Source of the DNA: Campylobacteraceae bacterium
GTDB taxonomy: Bacteria > Campylobacterota > Campylobacteria > Campylobacterales > Sulfurospirillaceae
DNA length: 24,680 nt
Reading direction: 5' to 3'
Assembly (NCBI GenBank): GCA_027040375.1
Contig: JALUMJ010000158.1
Span: 1-24,680, forward strand
Under the pieces are notes generated by a model. The model was not told where the DNA came from, searched no databases, and worked only from the letters and a program-made list of their open reading frames with translations. How positions within the stretch are numbered: the stretch's first letter is position 1; the number at the start of each line of letters is the position of its first letter. Positions 7,603 to 14,999 of this stretch are shown piece after piece. The position numbers and the translations under genes are program-made.

Positions 7603-8460
7603 GTGAAAAAATCTATGAAAATTTTATTAAAAATATCTGCTTTAGTTATTTTTACAACAACTTTTTCTCAAGCAGGTCTAGTAAATGCTATATCTGTTAT
7701 CATCAATGATGAACCAATTACCCTGTATGAAGTTTATGATTATGCACATAGATTTAAAATTTCCACTAAAGAATCTTTAGATCTACTTATCAGACAAAAA
7801 CTTGAGAATGCACAGATAACTAAAATGCATATAGAAGCGAGCGATTTTGAAGTTGATGAATATATAAAAAAATTGGCAGCTAAAAACAATATTTCCGAAT
7901 TTCAATTTTTTGAAATGCTTAAAACAAAAGGCATAAAAGAGGCTGACTACAGAAAAGATGTGAGAAAAAAACTTGAAAGAGAAAAATTATACCAAAAAAT
8001 CTACGCACAAAAGAAATTAAATATCACTAAAAAAGATGTAGAGCAATTTTACAAAACAAATAAAAGTCAATTTGCAAAAGCAAGTAGCTTTTCTGTCGCT
8101 TCTTATCAAAGTGCGGATAAAAAATCACTAGAAAAAATCAGAAAAAACCCTATGTTATCAATCCAAGATGTTAAAGTAAAAACGGAACAATTTAAATCAG
8201 GCAATATGAATCCAAAACTTGAAAGATTGTTAGATGCAACGAAATCAGAAGAATTTACACCTGTCTTAAATACAGGTAAAGGGTTTACTATGTTTTATAT
8301 AAAAGAGAAAAAGGGCATAATAACTCCATCTTTTAATGAAGTTAAAAACTATATCTATTCTGTCTTGTCAACTAAAAAAAGAAAGAAAGCTATAGATGAT
8401 TATTTTGAGAAATTAAAATCAGTAGCCAATGTAAAAGTCTTAAGAAAACCAAATAGTTAG
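7603..8460 (+). CDS. SurA-like periplasmic chaperone / parvulin-type protein (Cj1289-like)
   Basis: Predicted periplasmic folding factor for outer-membrane proteins. The 285 aa product starts with a signal peptide (residues 1 to about 24 or 29; candidate cleavage sites are after SQA and after VNA). A SurA N-terminal chaperone domain follows, with INDEPITLYEVYDYA, LLIRQKLENAQI and DYRKDVRKKLEREKLYQKI. A parvulin-like region (about 145-235) is poorly conserved, so isomerase activity is doubtful. Start is GTG at 7603 with AAAGGA 6 nt upstream; an internal ATG at 7615 is less well placed. Gene position matches the C. jejuni SurA-like Cj1289 (gltX divergent, accC convergent). A small membrane-protein gene follows after 11 nt. 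Confidence 0.82.
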   Translation: MKKSMKILLKISALVIFTTTFSQAGLVNAISVIINDEPITLYEVYDYAHRFKISTKESLDLLIRQKLENAQITKMHIEASDFEVDEYIKKLAAKNNISEFQFFEMLKTKGIKEADYRKDVRKKLEREKLYQKIYAQKKLNITKKDVEQFYKTNKSQFAKASSFSVASYQSADKKSLEKIRKNPMLSIQDVKVKTEQFKSGNMNPKLERLLDATKSEEFTPVLNTGKGFTMFYIKEKKGIITPSFNEVKNYIYSVLSTKKRKKAIDDYFEKLKSVANVKVLRKPNS

Positions 8461-8471
8461 GAGTAATAATT

Positions 8472-8654
8472 ATGAATAAATTTGATAAAATAAAAAAGAT
8501 ATGCAGACCTATAAGGATAGTTCTTGGTATAGTTTTAATCGGTGTTGGATTTTACCTAGGAAATCCTTGGTTCTATCTAGGAGTTATACCTTTGATAGCT
8601 GGGCTTGCAAACTTTTGTCCATTGTGCATAATCTCTAAAAAATGCACGATTTAA
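8472..8654 (+). CDS. Small YgaP-like (DUF2892) inner-membrane protein
   Basis: A 60 aa protein with two predicted membrane helices (about 14-29 and 32-46), separated by a short NPWFYLG turn. The IRIVLG...GVGF...GLANFCPLC pattern matches the DUF2892/YgaP transmembrane domain. YgaP itself carries a rhodanese domain that is absent here. It has four cysteines: C11, C49 and C52 in the terminal CPLC, and C58. This could indicate a thiol or metal role, but no function is established. AGGAG lies 7-8 nt upstream of the ATG. It follows the SurA-like gene by 11 nt and ends at a bidirectional hairpin, so it is probably cotranscribed with the chaperone. Confidence 0.8.
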   Translation: MNKFDKIKKICRPIRIVLGIVLIGVGFYLGNPWFYLGVIPLIAGLANFCPLCIISKKCTI

Positions 8655-8660
8655 ATATCT

Positions 8661-8692
8661 AAATTTTTGCCCTATAAAAAGGGCAAAAATTT
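8661..8692. terminator. Bidirectional terminator between DUF2892 gene and accC
   Basis: Perfect 12-bp inverted repeat AAATTTTTGCCC / GGGCAAAAATTT with an 8-base loop. The GC core is flanked by A and T runs, so it can act on both strands. The right arm includes two bases of the accC stop codon. Confidence 0.8.
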
Positions 8693-10025
8693 AATATCTT
8701 GAGAGATAATTTGTATCAAAGTTATTGTTTATAAAATCTTTATTATCCATCATCTTTAGGTGAAAATCTCTAACAGTTGCTACGCCTTCGATTTGAAGTT
8801 CATTTAAAGCTTCTTTCATCTTGGCTATCGCTCTGCCTCTATCTTCTGCCCATACTATCAGCTTGCCTACAAGAGAGTCATAATGTGCAGGGATAACATA
8901 GTTTTGATATAGATGTGAGTCTATTCTCACATTTCTTCCGCCAGGGGCTATATATTTGCTCACTTTGCCTGGACTTGGTATAAACTTAACAGAATCTTCC
9001 GCAGTAATTCTACACTCTATAGAGTGTCCTTTAAGAGTTATATCGCTTTGTTTCATCAGTTTCTCACCTTGAGCGATTCTAATCATCCACTCAATAACAT
9101 CCAAACCACTCACCATCTCACTAACACAATGCTCAACCTGAAGTCTTGTGTTCATTTCCATAAAATAAAAATTATTTTGATTGTCTAGTAAAAATTCGAA
9201 AGTTCCAGCATTTTCATAGCCTATAAATTTAACAGCTTTTACAGCTACTTCATGCAGTTTTGCTCTTGTTTTTTCATCTAAGATAACCGCTGGAGATTCT
9301 TCTATGAGTTTTTGATGTCGTCTTTGAAGTGAACAATCTCGCTCCCCTATATGCACAGCATTTCCGTGCGCATCTCCAAGGATTTGAACTTCAATATGCC
9401 TAGGATTTTGTATAAATTTTTCCATGTACAAAGTACCATCGCCAAATGCAGCAGCAGCTTCACTCTCGGCAGAAAGATACGATATCTCCAAATCTTCCTC
9501 TTTTTCCACCACTCGCATACCACGACCGCCACCACCTGAACTTGCTTTTACTATAACAGGATATCCGATTTCTTTGGCTAAAACTTTTGCTTCATCCACG
9601 CTTTTAAGCGCACCTTCACTTCCTTCTATAACAGGAACACCAGCTTTTTTCATCACTTCTTTGGCTTTTGATTTATCACTCATTAAAACCATAGAATCAA
9701 CACTAGGACCTATGAATTTTATATCATGAAATTTACAAATCTCAACAAAATCTTGATTTTCGCTTAAAAAGCCATATCCAGGGAAAATAGCATCACATCC
9801 ACTTATCTCAGCAGCACTTATGATCGCAGGAATATTAAGATAACTCTCACTAGATTTTTCGCTGCCTATACATATGTTTGCATCTGCGTATTTGAGATAT
9901 AAAGCATCTTTGTCTGCAGTTGAATAAACCGCTACTGCAATCTTGCCCATTTCCTTTATAGTTCTTATCGCTCTGAGGGCTATCTCGCCTCTATTTGCAA
10001 CAAGTATTTTTCGGATTTCTGACAT
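8691..10025 (-). CDS. accC: Acetyl-CoA carboxylase, biotin carboxylase subunit
   Basis: It carboxylates biotin on AccB using ATP and bicarbonate, the first half-reaction of fatty-acid synthesis. Features in order: N-terminal NRGEIALRAIRT (11-22), FPGYGFLSEN (81-90), ATP-grasp lysines Lys117 and Lys160, the glycine loop GGGGRGMR (164-171), RDCSLQRRHQK (229-239), and the catalytic FMEMNTRLQVEH (288-299). Length of 444 aa matches stand-alone AccC. Pyruvate or other acyl-CoA carboxylases share this domain, but pairing with a classical AccB supports acetyl-CoA. The ATG overlaps the accB stop by one base (TAATG), indicating coupling. Confidence 0.97.
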   Translation of the reverse strand: MSEIRKILVANRGEIALRAIRTIKEMGKIAVAVYSTADKDALYLKYADANICIGSEKSSESYLNIPAIISAAEISGCDAIFPGYGFLSENQDFVEICKFHDIKFIGPSVDSMVLMSDKSKAKEVMKKAGVPVIEGSEGALKSVDEAKVLAKEIGYPVIVKASSGGGGRGMRVVEKEEDLEISYLSAESEAAAAFGDGTLYMEKFIQNPRHIEVQILGDAHGNAVHIGERDCSLQRRHQKLIEESPAVILDEKTRAKLHEVAVKAVKFIGYENAGTFEFLLDNQNNFYFMEMNTRLQVEHCVSEMVSGLDVIEWMIRIAQGEKLMKQSDITLKGHSIECRITAEDSVKFIPSPGKVSKYIAPGGRNVRIDSHLYQNYVIPAHYDSLVGKLIVWAEDRGRAIAKMKEALNELQIEGVATVRDFHLKMMDNKDFINNNFDTNYLSRY

Positions 10026-10486
10026 TAAACTTTCTCCACACCATATAATGGCATATTAAACTCCACAGGAGTTCCGTCATCTACGAGAGTTTCTGTGATT
10101 CTGCAATCAAATTCAGCTTCGATTTCATTCATAATCTTCATGGCTTCTATGATGGCTATCGTTTGTCCTTTTCGCACAACTGTACCTACTTTTACAAAAG
10201 GCTCACTCCCAGGACTTGGTGCCATATAAAATGTTCCAACCATTGGTGATTTTATTGATTCACCTTCAGATTTTTTATCTATTTGAACAGTTTCTTTTGT
10301 TTCTGTTGGACTTTTGCTAAGAGGAGCAACGCTTTGAGCAACAGGTGCTTGCTCGGTCATCACAACTGGAGCACTTTCATATCCTTTTTGAAGCTCTATC
10401 GAAAATTCTCCGTCTTTTATCTTTACTTTATTAATCCCACTTTTATCAAAAAAACGCATCAAATCTCTGATTTCTTGTTTGTTCAT
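10025..10486 (-). CDS. accB: Acetyl-CoA carboxylase biotin carboxyl carrier protein
   Basis: It carries the biotin shuttled between AccC and the carboxyltransferase (accA/accD, not in this window). The 153 aa protein has an N-terminal helical part, IRDLMRFFDKSGINKVKIKDG (6-26). A Pro/Ala/Gln/Lys-rich linker spans about 38-78. The C-terminal biotinyl domain carries EAMKIMNEIEAE, with biotinylated Lys117. SPMVGTFY (80-87) opens that domain. AGGAGAATG supports the start. It is first in an accB-accC pair and divergent from dcd. Confidence 0.97.
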   Translation of the reverse strand: MNKQEIRDLMRFFDKSGINKVKIKDGEFSIELQKGYESAPVVMTEQAPVAQSVAPLSKSPTETKETVQIDKKSEGESIKSPMVGTFYMAPSPGSEPFVKVGTVVRKGQTIAIIEAMKIMNEIEAEFDCRITETLVDDGTPVEFNMPLYGVEKV

Positions 10487-10541
10487 TCCATTCTCCTAAA
10501 TTTATTACTATAACTAGTAATTTTTCATATATAAATTTTGC

Positions 10542-10547
10542 TATAAT
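10542..10547 (+). promoter_or_regulatory. Putative -10 box for dcd
   Basis: TATAAT within TTTTGCTATAAT, 27 nt upstream of the dcd ATG, in the 88-nt divergent accB/dcd region. AAGGAC follows as ribosome-binding site. The accB promoter must also lie in this region but is less clear (a TATAGT on the minus strand at 10507-10512). Confidence 0.6.
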
Positions 10548-10574
10548 ACCATATATTTAATAAGGACATAGTTA

Positions 10575-11135
10575 ATGGGATTAAAATCAGACAATTGGAT
10601 AAGAGAAAAATCACTAAAAGAAGAGATGATAACGCCGTTTTGCGAAGAGCAAGTGGGCACTGATGTAGTTAGTTATGGGGTAAGCAGTTATGGCTACGAT
10701 ATAAGAGTTGGAAATGAATTTAAGATTTTTACAAATGTAAGCTCAACTGTAGTTGACCCAAAAAATTTTGATGAAAAAAATGTTATCGACTTTATAGGTG
10801 ATATTTGCATAGTTCCACCAAACTCTTTTGCACTAGCAAGAACAGTCGAATACTTCAAAATTCCAAAGAATGTCTTGGCAATTTGCTTGGGAAAAAGCAC
10901 ATATGCAAGATGCGGAATCATAGTAAATGTCACGCCATTTGAGCCAGAATTCGAAGGGCACATAACCATAGAGATAAGTAACACAACGCCACTCCCTGCC
11001 AAAATCTACGCAAACGAGGGCATAGCACAAGTGCTCTTCTTAGAAGGCGACGAACAGTGCAAAACAACCTATAAAGACAAAAAAGGAAAATACCAAGGAC
11101 AAGAAGGTATTACTCTGCCTAGAATTTTGAAATAA
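10575..11135 (+). CDS. dcd: dCTP deaminase
   Basis: It deaminates dCTP to dUTP, feeding dTMP synthesis. The 186 aa protein shows [10 protein letters not shown] (37-46), the phosphate-binding GKSTYAR (106-112), [19 protein letters not shown] (118-136) with the likely catalytic Glu133, and [13 protein letters not shown] near the end. Whether it is mono- or bifunctional (dCTP deaminase/dUTPase) cannot be decided by eye, and most Campylobacterota versions are annotated as monofunctional. The ATG follows AAGGAC. The position after divergent accB matches the Campylobacter gene order. Confidence 0.96.
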   Translation: MGLKSDNWIREKSLKEEMITPFCEEQVGTDVVSYGVSSYGYDIRVGNEFKIFTNVSSTVVDPKNFDEKNVIDFIGDICIVPPNSFALARTVEYFKIPKNVLAICLGKSTYARCGIIVNVTPFEPEFEGHITIEISNTTPLPAKIYANEGIAQVLFLEGDEQCKTTYKDKKGKYQGQEGITLPRILK

Positions 11136-11158
11136 GTGGTATTTTTATTTTACCACTT
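11134..11158. terminator. Bidirectional terminator between dcd and the methyltransferase gene
   Basis: AAGTGGTA / TACCACTT inverted repeat with a 9-base T-rich loop. The dcd stop overlaps the left arm, and the stop codon of the convergent methyltransferase lies in the loop. Confidence 0.65.
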
Positions 11159-11723
11159 TTACTGTCATATCATTTTTTAAGTATCCATCAACTGTAAAAT
11201 ACTCCAAACCCTTTTGACTCACAAAATCTTTGATATCATCTTTGCTTTGATAGTTAAAATTTTTGCTTTTCACATAGCCTTGTAAGATATTGAAAACTAC
11301 ACCCTTTTTTGATTTTTCCAATATCTTCTCCAAAAAGAGCCAAGTATCAAAAGACGAGAGTATATTTAAACTACCACTAGCCACATACCAATCTGCTAAA
11401 GGCAATTCGTCCTTTAAGATATCTCTACATGTAAAGCTTAAATCTGCAAATCTCTCCTTTGCTACGACAATGGAGTTCTCGACACAATCCAACCCGATAT
11501 AACTCTTTGGATGAATACCTCTATCTGCCCAATAAGCATATAACTCCCCAAAGCCACAACCTGCATCTACAATTTCACTCTTTGCTATATCTTTCCCTAG
11601 AATATCAGTGATAACCTCAAAGCGAACTTCTTGAGACTCTTTTGAGTTCCAATTCACCCCTTGCGCACTCAAACCATACTTTTCATAAGCTTTTTGATAA
11701 AATTTTTCGTTATTTATTGACAT
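11145..11723 (-). CDS. Class I SAM-dependent methyltransferase, substrate unknown
   Basis: About 192 aa with a Rossmann methyltransferase fold. Motif I is IVDAGCGFGELY (51-62), and the acidic residue after strand 2 is in YIGLDCVENSI. A later ASGSLNIL strand fits motif IV. The target molecule is not predictable. The start is uncertain. The ATG at 11723 (MSINNEKFYQKAYEKYG) begins the conserved-looking part but has no Shine-Dalgarno sequence. ATG 11738 and GTG 11768 are in frame upstream. The GTG directly overlaps the stop of a helix-turn-helix remnant (TAGTG) and would translate a GTCCTGACCC element as protein, which looks like secondary junction sequence rather than native coding. Confidence 0.75.
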   Translation of the reverse strand: MSINNEKFYQKAYEKYGLSAQGVNWNSKESQEVRFEVITDILGKDIAKSEIVDAGCGFGELYAYWADRGIHPKSYIGLDCVENSIVVAKERFADLSFTCRDILKDELPLADWYVASGSLNILSSFDTWLFLEKILEKSKKGVVFNILQGYVKSKNFNYQSKDDIKDFVSQKGLEYFTVDGYLKNDMTVKVVK

Positions 11724-11767
11724 ATCAAATTGTACCATAAAAGGAATAAGGGTCAGGACACAACTCA

Positions 11768-11848
11768 CTACTTAATACATCGAAATACCTTAGATATCAT
11801 GGCAGGCGATACTTTTAAATACCTTGCGACTTCTGATTGTTTAACCAT
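11768..11848 (-). pseudogene. Helix-turn-helix remnant, possibly the 3' end of a transposase
   Basis: A 26-codon minus-strand reading frame, with an in-frame stop just upstream, encodes a convincing helix-turn-helix. QSEVARYLKVSPAMISKV covers residues 4-21, with hydrophobic and glycine-like positions where expected. It is too short for a regulator and has no ribosome-binding site. It is followed after its stop by TGTGTCCTGACCC, a sequence type I associate from memory with the ends of REP-associated tyrosine transposase genes. I read it as the decayed C-terminal end of a mobile-element protein. A chance ORF remains possible. It occupies most of the 169-base gap before leuC. Confidence 0.35.
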
Positions 11849-11905
11849 CTTCTATTGATTAAATAAAAAATTCCTGCACAAAAGATATCTTAAATATATT
11901 TTTGA

Positions 11906-11911
11906 TAAAAT
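11906..11911 (+). promoter_or_regulatory. Putative -10 box for leuC
   Basis: TAAAAT within TTTTTGATAAAAT, 26 nt before the leuC ATG. It has the extended TTTTGA-type context seen before other genes in this window. Confidence 0.45.
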
Positions 11912-11937
11912 AAGGCATACGAAATAAAAGGCAAATA

Positions 11938-13203
11938 ATGGGTCAAACTATAACAGAAAAGATTTTTAGCGCACATGTGGGGCGTGATGTGAAAGCCGGG
12001 GAAATTATCCGTTCAAACATAGATATGGTCATAGGAAACGACATCACAACTCCTATCTCTATAAAAGCATTTGAAGACAGTGGCAAAGAAAACTTGGCAA
12101 ATCCAGATGGTTTTGCTATCGTCATGGACCATTTCATTCCTGCAAAAGATATAGCAAGTGCAAATCAAGCAAAAATCAGCCGTGATTTTGCATATAAACA
12201 CAATCTGAAGCACTATTTTGATGAAAAAGATATGGGCATTGAGCATGCACTTTTACCAGAGAAAGGACTAGTCGTTCCTGGAGATGTCATCATAGGAGCA
12301 GATTCTCATACATGTACTCACGGAGCCCTTGGTGCATTTTCAACTGGTATGGGAAGCACGGATATATCATTTGCTCTAATCACTGGTGGAAACTGGTTTA
12401 AGGTACCTGAGGCTATAAAAGTAGTATTTAGCGGAAAACCAAGCGAGCTAATATATGGAAAAGATTTGATTTTAGAAGTTATCCGCCAACTTGGAGTTGA
12501 TGGCGCACTTTATAAAACACTTGAATTTACAGGCGACACCATAGGATATCTTGGCATGGACGATAGATTTAGCTTGTGTAACATGGCTATAGAAGCTGGT
12601 GCAAAAAACGGTATCATCGCAGTTGATGACATCACGAGAGACTTTTTAAAAGACAAAAAATTAGCTAGAAGCTCAAGAGAATTTTACTCAGATAGCGACG
12701 CTGTTTATGTGCAAACTATTCATATAGATGTTACAAAACTAGAGCCAGTCATCGCTTACCCTAGTTTGCCATCAAACGGTAAGCCATTGAGTCAAGCCGT
12801 TAGCGATGATATAGCTGTTGATCAAGTTTTTATAGGAAGTTGTACAAATGGAAGGTTAGAAGATTTGAGAATCGCAGCCAAGATACTTAAAGATAAAAAA
12901 GTAGCAAGAAAAACTAGATTAATCATAACTCCAGCTACTCAAAAGATATCTTTGCAAGCACAAAAAGAGGGTTTAGTGGAGATATTTATAAGCGCAGGCG
13001 CTGTATTTTCAAACCCAACATGTGGAGCTTGTCTTGGTGGATATATGGGCATACTTGGCAAAGACGAAGTTTGCATATCTACGACAAACCGAAACTTTAT
13101 AGGCAGGATGGGGGATAGAAGCAGTAAAATATATCTTGCAAATTCAGCCGTTGCAGCAGCTAGTGCGGTTAGCGGAAAGATAACAGACCCGAGGGATTTA
13201 TAA
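11938..13203 (+). CDS. leuC: 3-isopropylmalate dehydratase large subunit
   Basis: With LeuD it isomerises 2- to 3-isopropylmalate in leucine synthesis using a [4Fe-4S] cluster. Cluster ligands are Cys302 (FIGSCTNGR) and Cys362/Cys365 (NPTCGACLGG). Other aconitase-family marks are GADSHTCTHGALGAFSTGMGS (120-140) and VDQVFIGS. The 421 aa length fits the shorter archaeal/group 2 LeuC type, which overlaps in sequence with homoaconitase. Isopropylmalate is favoured for a bacterium of this group. leuD is not adjacent, at least within this window. The downstream mobA reading frame begins at or across the leuC stop, implying coupling. Confidence 0.94.
   Translation: MGQTITEKIFSAHVGRDVKAGEIIRSNIDMVIGNDITTPISIKAFEDSGKENLANPDGFAIVMDHFIPAKDIASANQAKISRDFAYKHNLKHYFDEKDMGIEHALLPEKGLVVPGDVIIGADSHTCTHGALGAFSTGMGSTDISFALITGGNWFKVPEAIKVVFSGKPSELIYGKDLILEVIRQLGVDGALYKTLEFTGDTIGYLGMDDRFSLCNMAIEAGAKNGIIAVDDITRDFLKDKKLARSSREFYSDSDAVYVQTIHIDVTKLEPVIAYPSLPSNGKPLSQAVSDDIAVDQVFIGSCTNGRLEDLRIAAKILKDKKVARKTRLIITPATQKISLQAQKEGLVEIFISAGAVFSNPTCGACLGGYMGILGKDEVCISTTNRNFIGRMGDRSSKIYLANSAVAAASAVSGKITDPRDL
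13192..13195 (+). promoter_or_regulatory. Ribosome-binding site for the non-canonical mobA start
   Basis: AGGG inside the leuC codons for Pro-Arg-Asp-Leu lies 4, 7 or 10 nt before the candidate AUA (13200), AUC (13203) and AUA (13206) codons. The 7-nt spacing favours 13203. It is the only purine-rich site that could serve a full-length MobA. Confidence 0.45.
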
Positions 13204-13769
13204 TCATACCTCTTCCTTGCATCATAATAGCTGGGGGCAAAAGCTCTCGGATGGGTAAGGATAAAGCATTGCTTCCTTTTGGAGGAAGCAAGACATTAAC
13301 ACAATACCAAATCCAAAGGATTTCCACTTGGTTTAAAAGCGTACATGTAAGCTGCAAAGATAAAAAAAAGTTTGACTTTGCAGCTTCTTTTATCGAAGAT
13401 TCTCATGAATTTGAAGAGTTTTCACCACTTATCGCACTTTATAGCATATTGAAACACTTCAACTCTAGCGTTTGCATCTTGAGTGTTGATACTCCTTTTG
13501 TGTCAAAAGAAGTTTTTGAAGCCTTACATGTAGAACTTCAAAACAAAGATGCGGTGATTGCAAAATCTCCATTTGGTACGCATCAGCTTTGTGGAATATA
13601 TTCAAACAAAACTATTGATATCTTGAAAAAACAGATAGAAAAAAACGATCACAAGATACGAAATTATCTAAATCTTATAGATACAGATTACAAGTTTTTT
13701 GATGATGACGAACTTTTTTTTAATATGAATAAAAAAGAAGAGTATGATTTTGCAAAGAAGAAATTTTGA
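13203..13769 (+). CDS. mobA: Molybdenum cofactor guanylyltransferase MobA (non-canonical start)
   Basis: MobA transfers GMP from GTP to Mo-molybdopterin, giving the guanine dinucleotide form used by DMSO-reductase-family enzymes such as the one at 20994-24680. The signature PCIIIAGGKSSRMGKDKALL is near the N-terminus, LSVDTPFV carries the metal-binding Asp, and KIRNYL is typical of the C-terminal part. The first ATG (13251) lies inside the GTP loop and would delete AGGKSSR. Between the in-frame stop at 13170 and that ATG there is no ATG, GTG or TTG. An AUC (13203) or AUA (13200 or 13206) start is inferred, served by AGGG at 13192-13195. Coordinates at the 5' end are therefore approximate. The TGA overlaps the next gene's start. 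Confidence 0.85.
   Translation: MIPLPCIIIAGGKSSRMGKDKALLPFGGSKTLTQYQIQRISTWFKSVHVSCKDKKKFDFAASFIEDSHEFEEFSPLIALYSILKHFNSSVCILSVDTPFVSKEVFEALHVELQNKDAVIAKSPFGTHQLCGIYSNKTIDILKKQIEKNDHKIRNYLNLIDTDYKFFDDDELFFNMNKKEEYDFAKKKF
13525..13532 (+). repeat. Over-represented palindrome TACATGTA (one of nine copies)
   Basis: TACATGTA occurs at 2364, 11426, 12309, 13342, 13525, 14764, 17908, 18205 and 23594 (start positions). All copies are inside genes. Six or seven of them sit in a longer context approximating AGC(T)TTACATGTAG on one strand or the other; this copy reads GCCTTACATGTAG. See the finding for details. The count was made by eye. Confidence 0.5.
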
Positions 13770-14923
13770 TAGATACACTTACAAACATACCAAGCGGCAA
13801 AGCACTTGAGATAAAGCTTAAAGAGACAAAATTTCCAACTCTTTTGCTTATAGACATCAAAGATTTTAAACAAATCAATTTAAAATATTCTGATAAAGCA
13901 GGAGATGAAATCTTGTGCTCTTACGCAAACTCACTAAAGAGTTTTGCGGATGCAAATGAAATGCAATTTTTTAGAGTCAAAGATGATGAGTTCGCTTTGC
14001 TAAAAGATTGTGCTTTTGATTTGGAAAATATGGAAAGATTAATTTTAAATTTCAAAAAATTTGATAGTGGCACTGTCTATAATTTTGAGGATAAAAAGAT
14101 AGAAATATCTACAAATATGGGTATTAGTTTTGATTTGAAAGGAACTTTTGAAAAAGCTAAACTTGCATTAAAGTTGGCCAAAAGAGAAAATCAAGCATTT
14201 TTTACATATTCATTTTTTGCTACAACTTTGTTTGAAGAGAACGAGGAAAAGATAGCAAAAATCATCGAAAAATCCATAAAAAATGGAAATATTGTTCCAC
14301 ATTTTCAAAAAATAGTTGATAAAGATGGAAATGTTATTTTTTACGAAACTCTTATTCGAATCCACTCAAATAATTCATTTTTATCGCCAAAATTTTTTCT
14401 TGGAGTTGCCAGAAAAAAAGGATTTTACAACACCTTGGTAAAAATTTTAAGCAAAACACTATCGATCGACAAAAAAGCAATATCCATAAATTTTCTATTT
14501 GAAGATTTACTAGATAACGAACTATTTAATTTCTTGATAGATTTTTTTAAAAATTCAAACTGCATATTTGAATTGCAACATTTAGAAAATTTAGAGTTAA
14601 AGTCAATACTGCCAAAACTAAAAATCTTAGATGAAAACCATATAAAAATCTGCTTTGACAATGTAAAAAGCACTACTGATTTAAGCGACTTACAATATAT
14701 ACATTTTCTAAAAATACATGGTGATTTAATTCGTTCTTTACCCATAGATGAAAGTGCCAAGCTTACATGTAGAGCCATCATCCAAGAGTGCAAAAAGCTT
14801 GGATGCAAAAGCATTGCTACACAAATAAACTCAGCCTCTTCTTTTGATGAAGCAAAAAAACTTGGATTTGACTATTTTCAAGGGTTTTTATTTTCACAAC
14901 CACAAAAAGAAATCAATAAGTAA
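13766..14923 (+). CDS. Degenerate tandem GGDEF-EAL protein coupled to mobA
   Basis: A 385 aa cytosolic-looking protein with no sensor or membrane segment. Residues 2-150 follow the GGDEF fold: DTLTNIPSGKALE for the usual D-LTGLPNR-L, then LLLIDIKDFKQIN and GDEIL. The signature reads KDDEF (72-76) instead of GGDEF. Residues about 160-385 follow the EAL fold. ETL (194-196) replaces EAL, FDNV (297-300) the metal-binding DDFG, LKIHG the catalytic LKID, and ATQIN the AEGVE. The closing QGFLFSQP (372-379) is intact. Cyclic-di-GMP synthesis or hydrolysis is therefore unlikely; a binding or scaffold role is possible. The start is TTG at 13766, overlapping the mobA TGA, with GAAGAA upstream. Confidence 0.82.
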   Translation: MIDTLTNIPSGKALEIKLKETKFPTLLLIDIKDFKQINLKYSDKAGDEILCSYANSLKSFADANEMQFFRVKDDEFALLKDCAFDLENMERLILNFKKFDSGTVYNFEDKKIEISTNMGISFDLKGTFEKAKLALKLAKRENQAFFTYSFFATTLFEENEEKIAKIIEKSIKNGNIVPHFQKIVDKDGNVIFYETLIRIHSNNSFLSPKFFLGVARKKGFYNTLVKILSKTLSIDKKAISINFLFEDLLDNELFNFLIDFFKNSNCIFELQHLENLELKSILPKLKILDENHIKICFDNVKSTTDLSDLQYIHFLKIHGDLIRSLPIDESAKLTCRAIIQECKKLGCKSIATQINSASSFDEAKKLGFDYFQGFLFSQPQKEINK

Positions 14924-14965
14924 TCTTTTTCCAAAAAATCACTTCCTTATCGTCTGCTTTTTTGG

Positions 14966-14971
14966 TATTAT
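14966..14971 (+). promoter_or_regulatory. Putative -10 box for the Dabb gene
   Basis: TATTAT within TTTTTTGGTATTATAC, 28 nt before the ATG at 15000, in the 76-base gap after the GGDEF-EAL gene. No hairpin is seen in that gap. Confidence 0.4.
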
Positions 14972-14999
14972 ACACAAAAAAAATGGCAAAGGGGCACGC

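Noticed and set aside
14844..14999. Long N-terminal extension of the Dabb protein
   Set aside because: It overlaps the 3' end of the GGDEF-EAL gene in another frame, precedes the family's standard MIKHVVFF start, and the ATG at 15000 has a strong AAAGGGG site.
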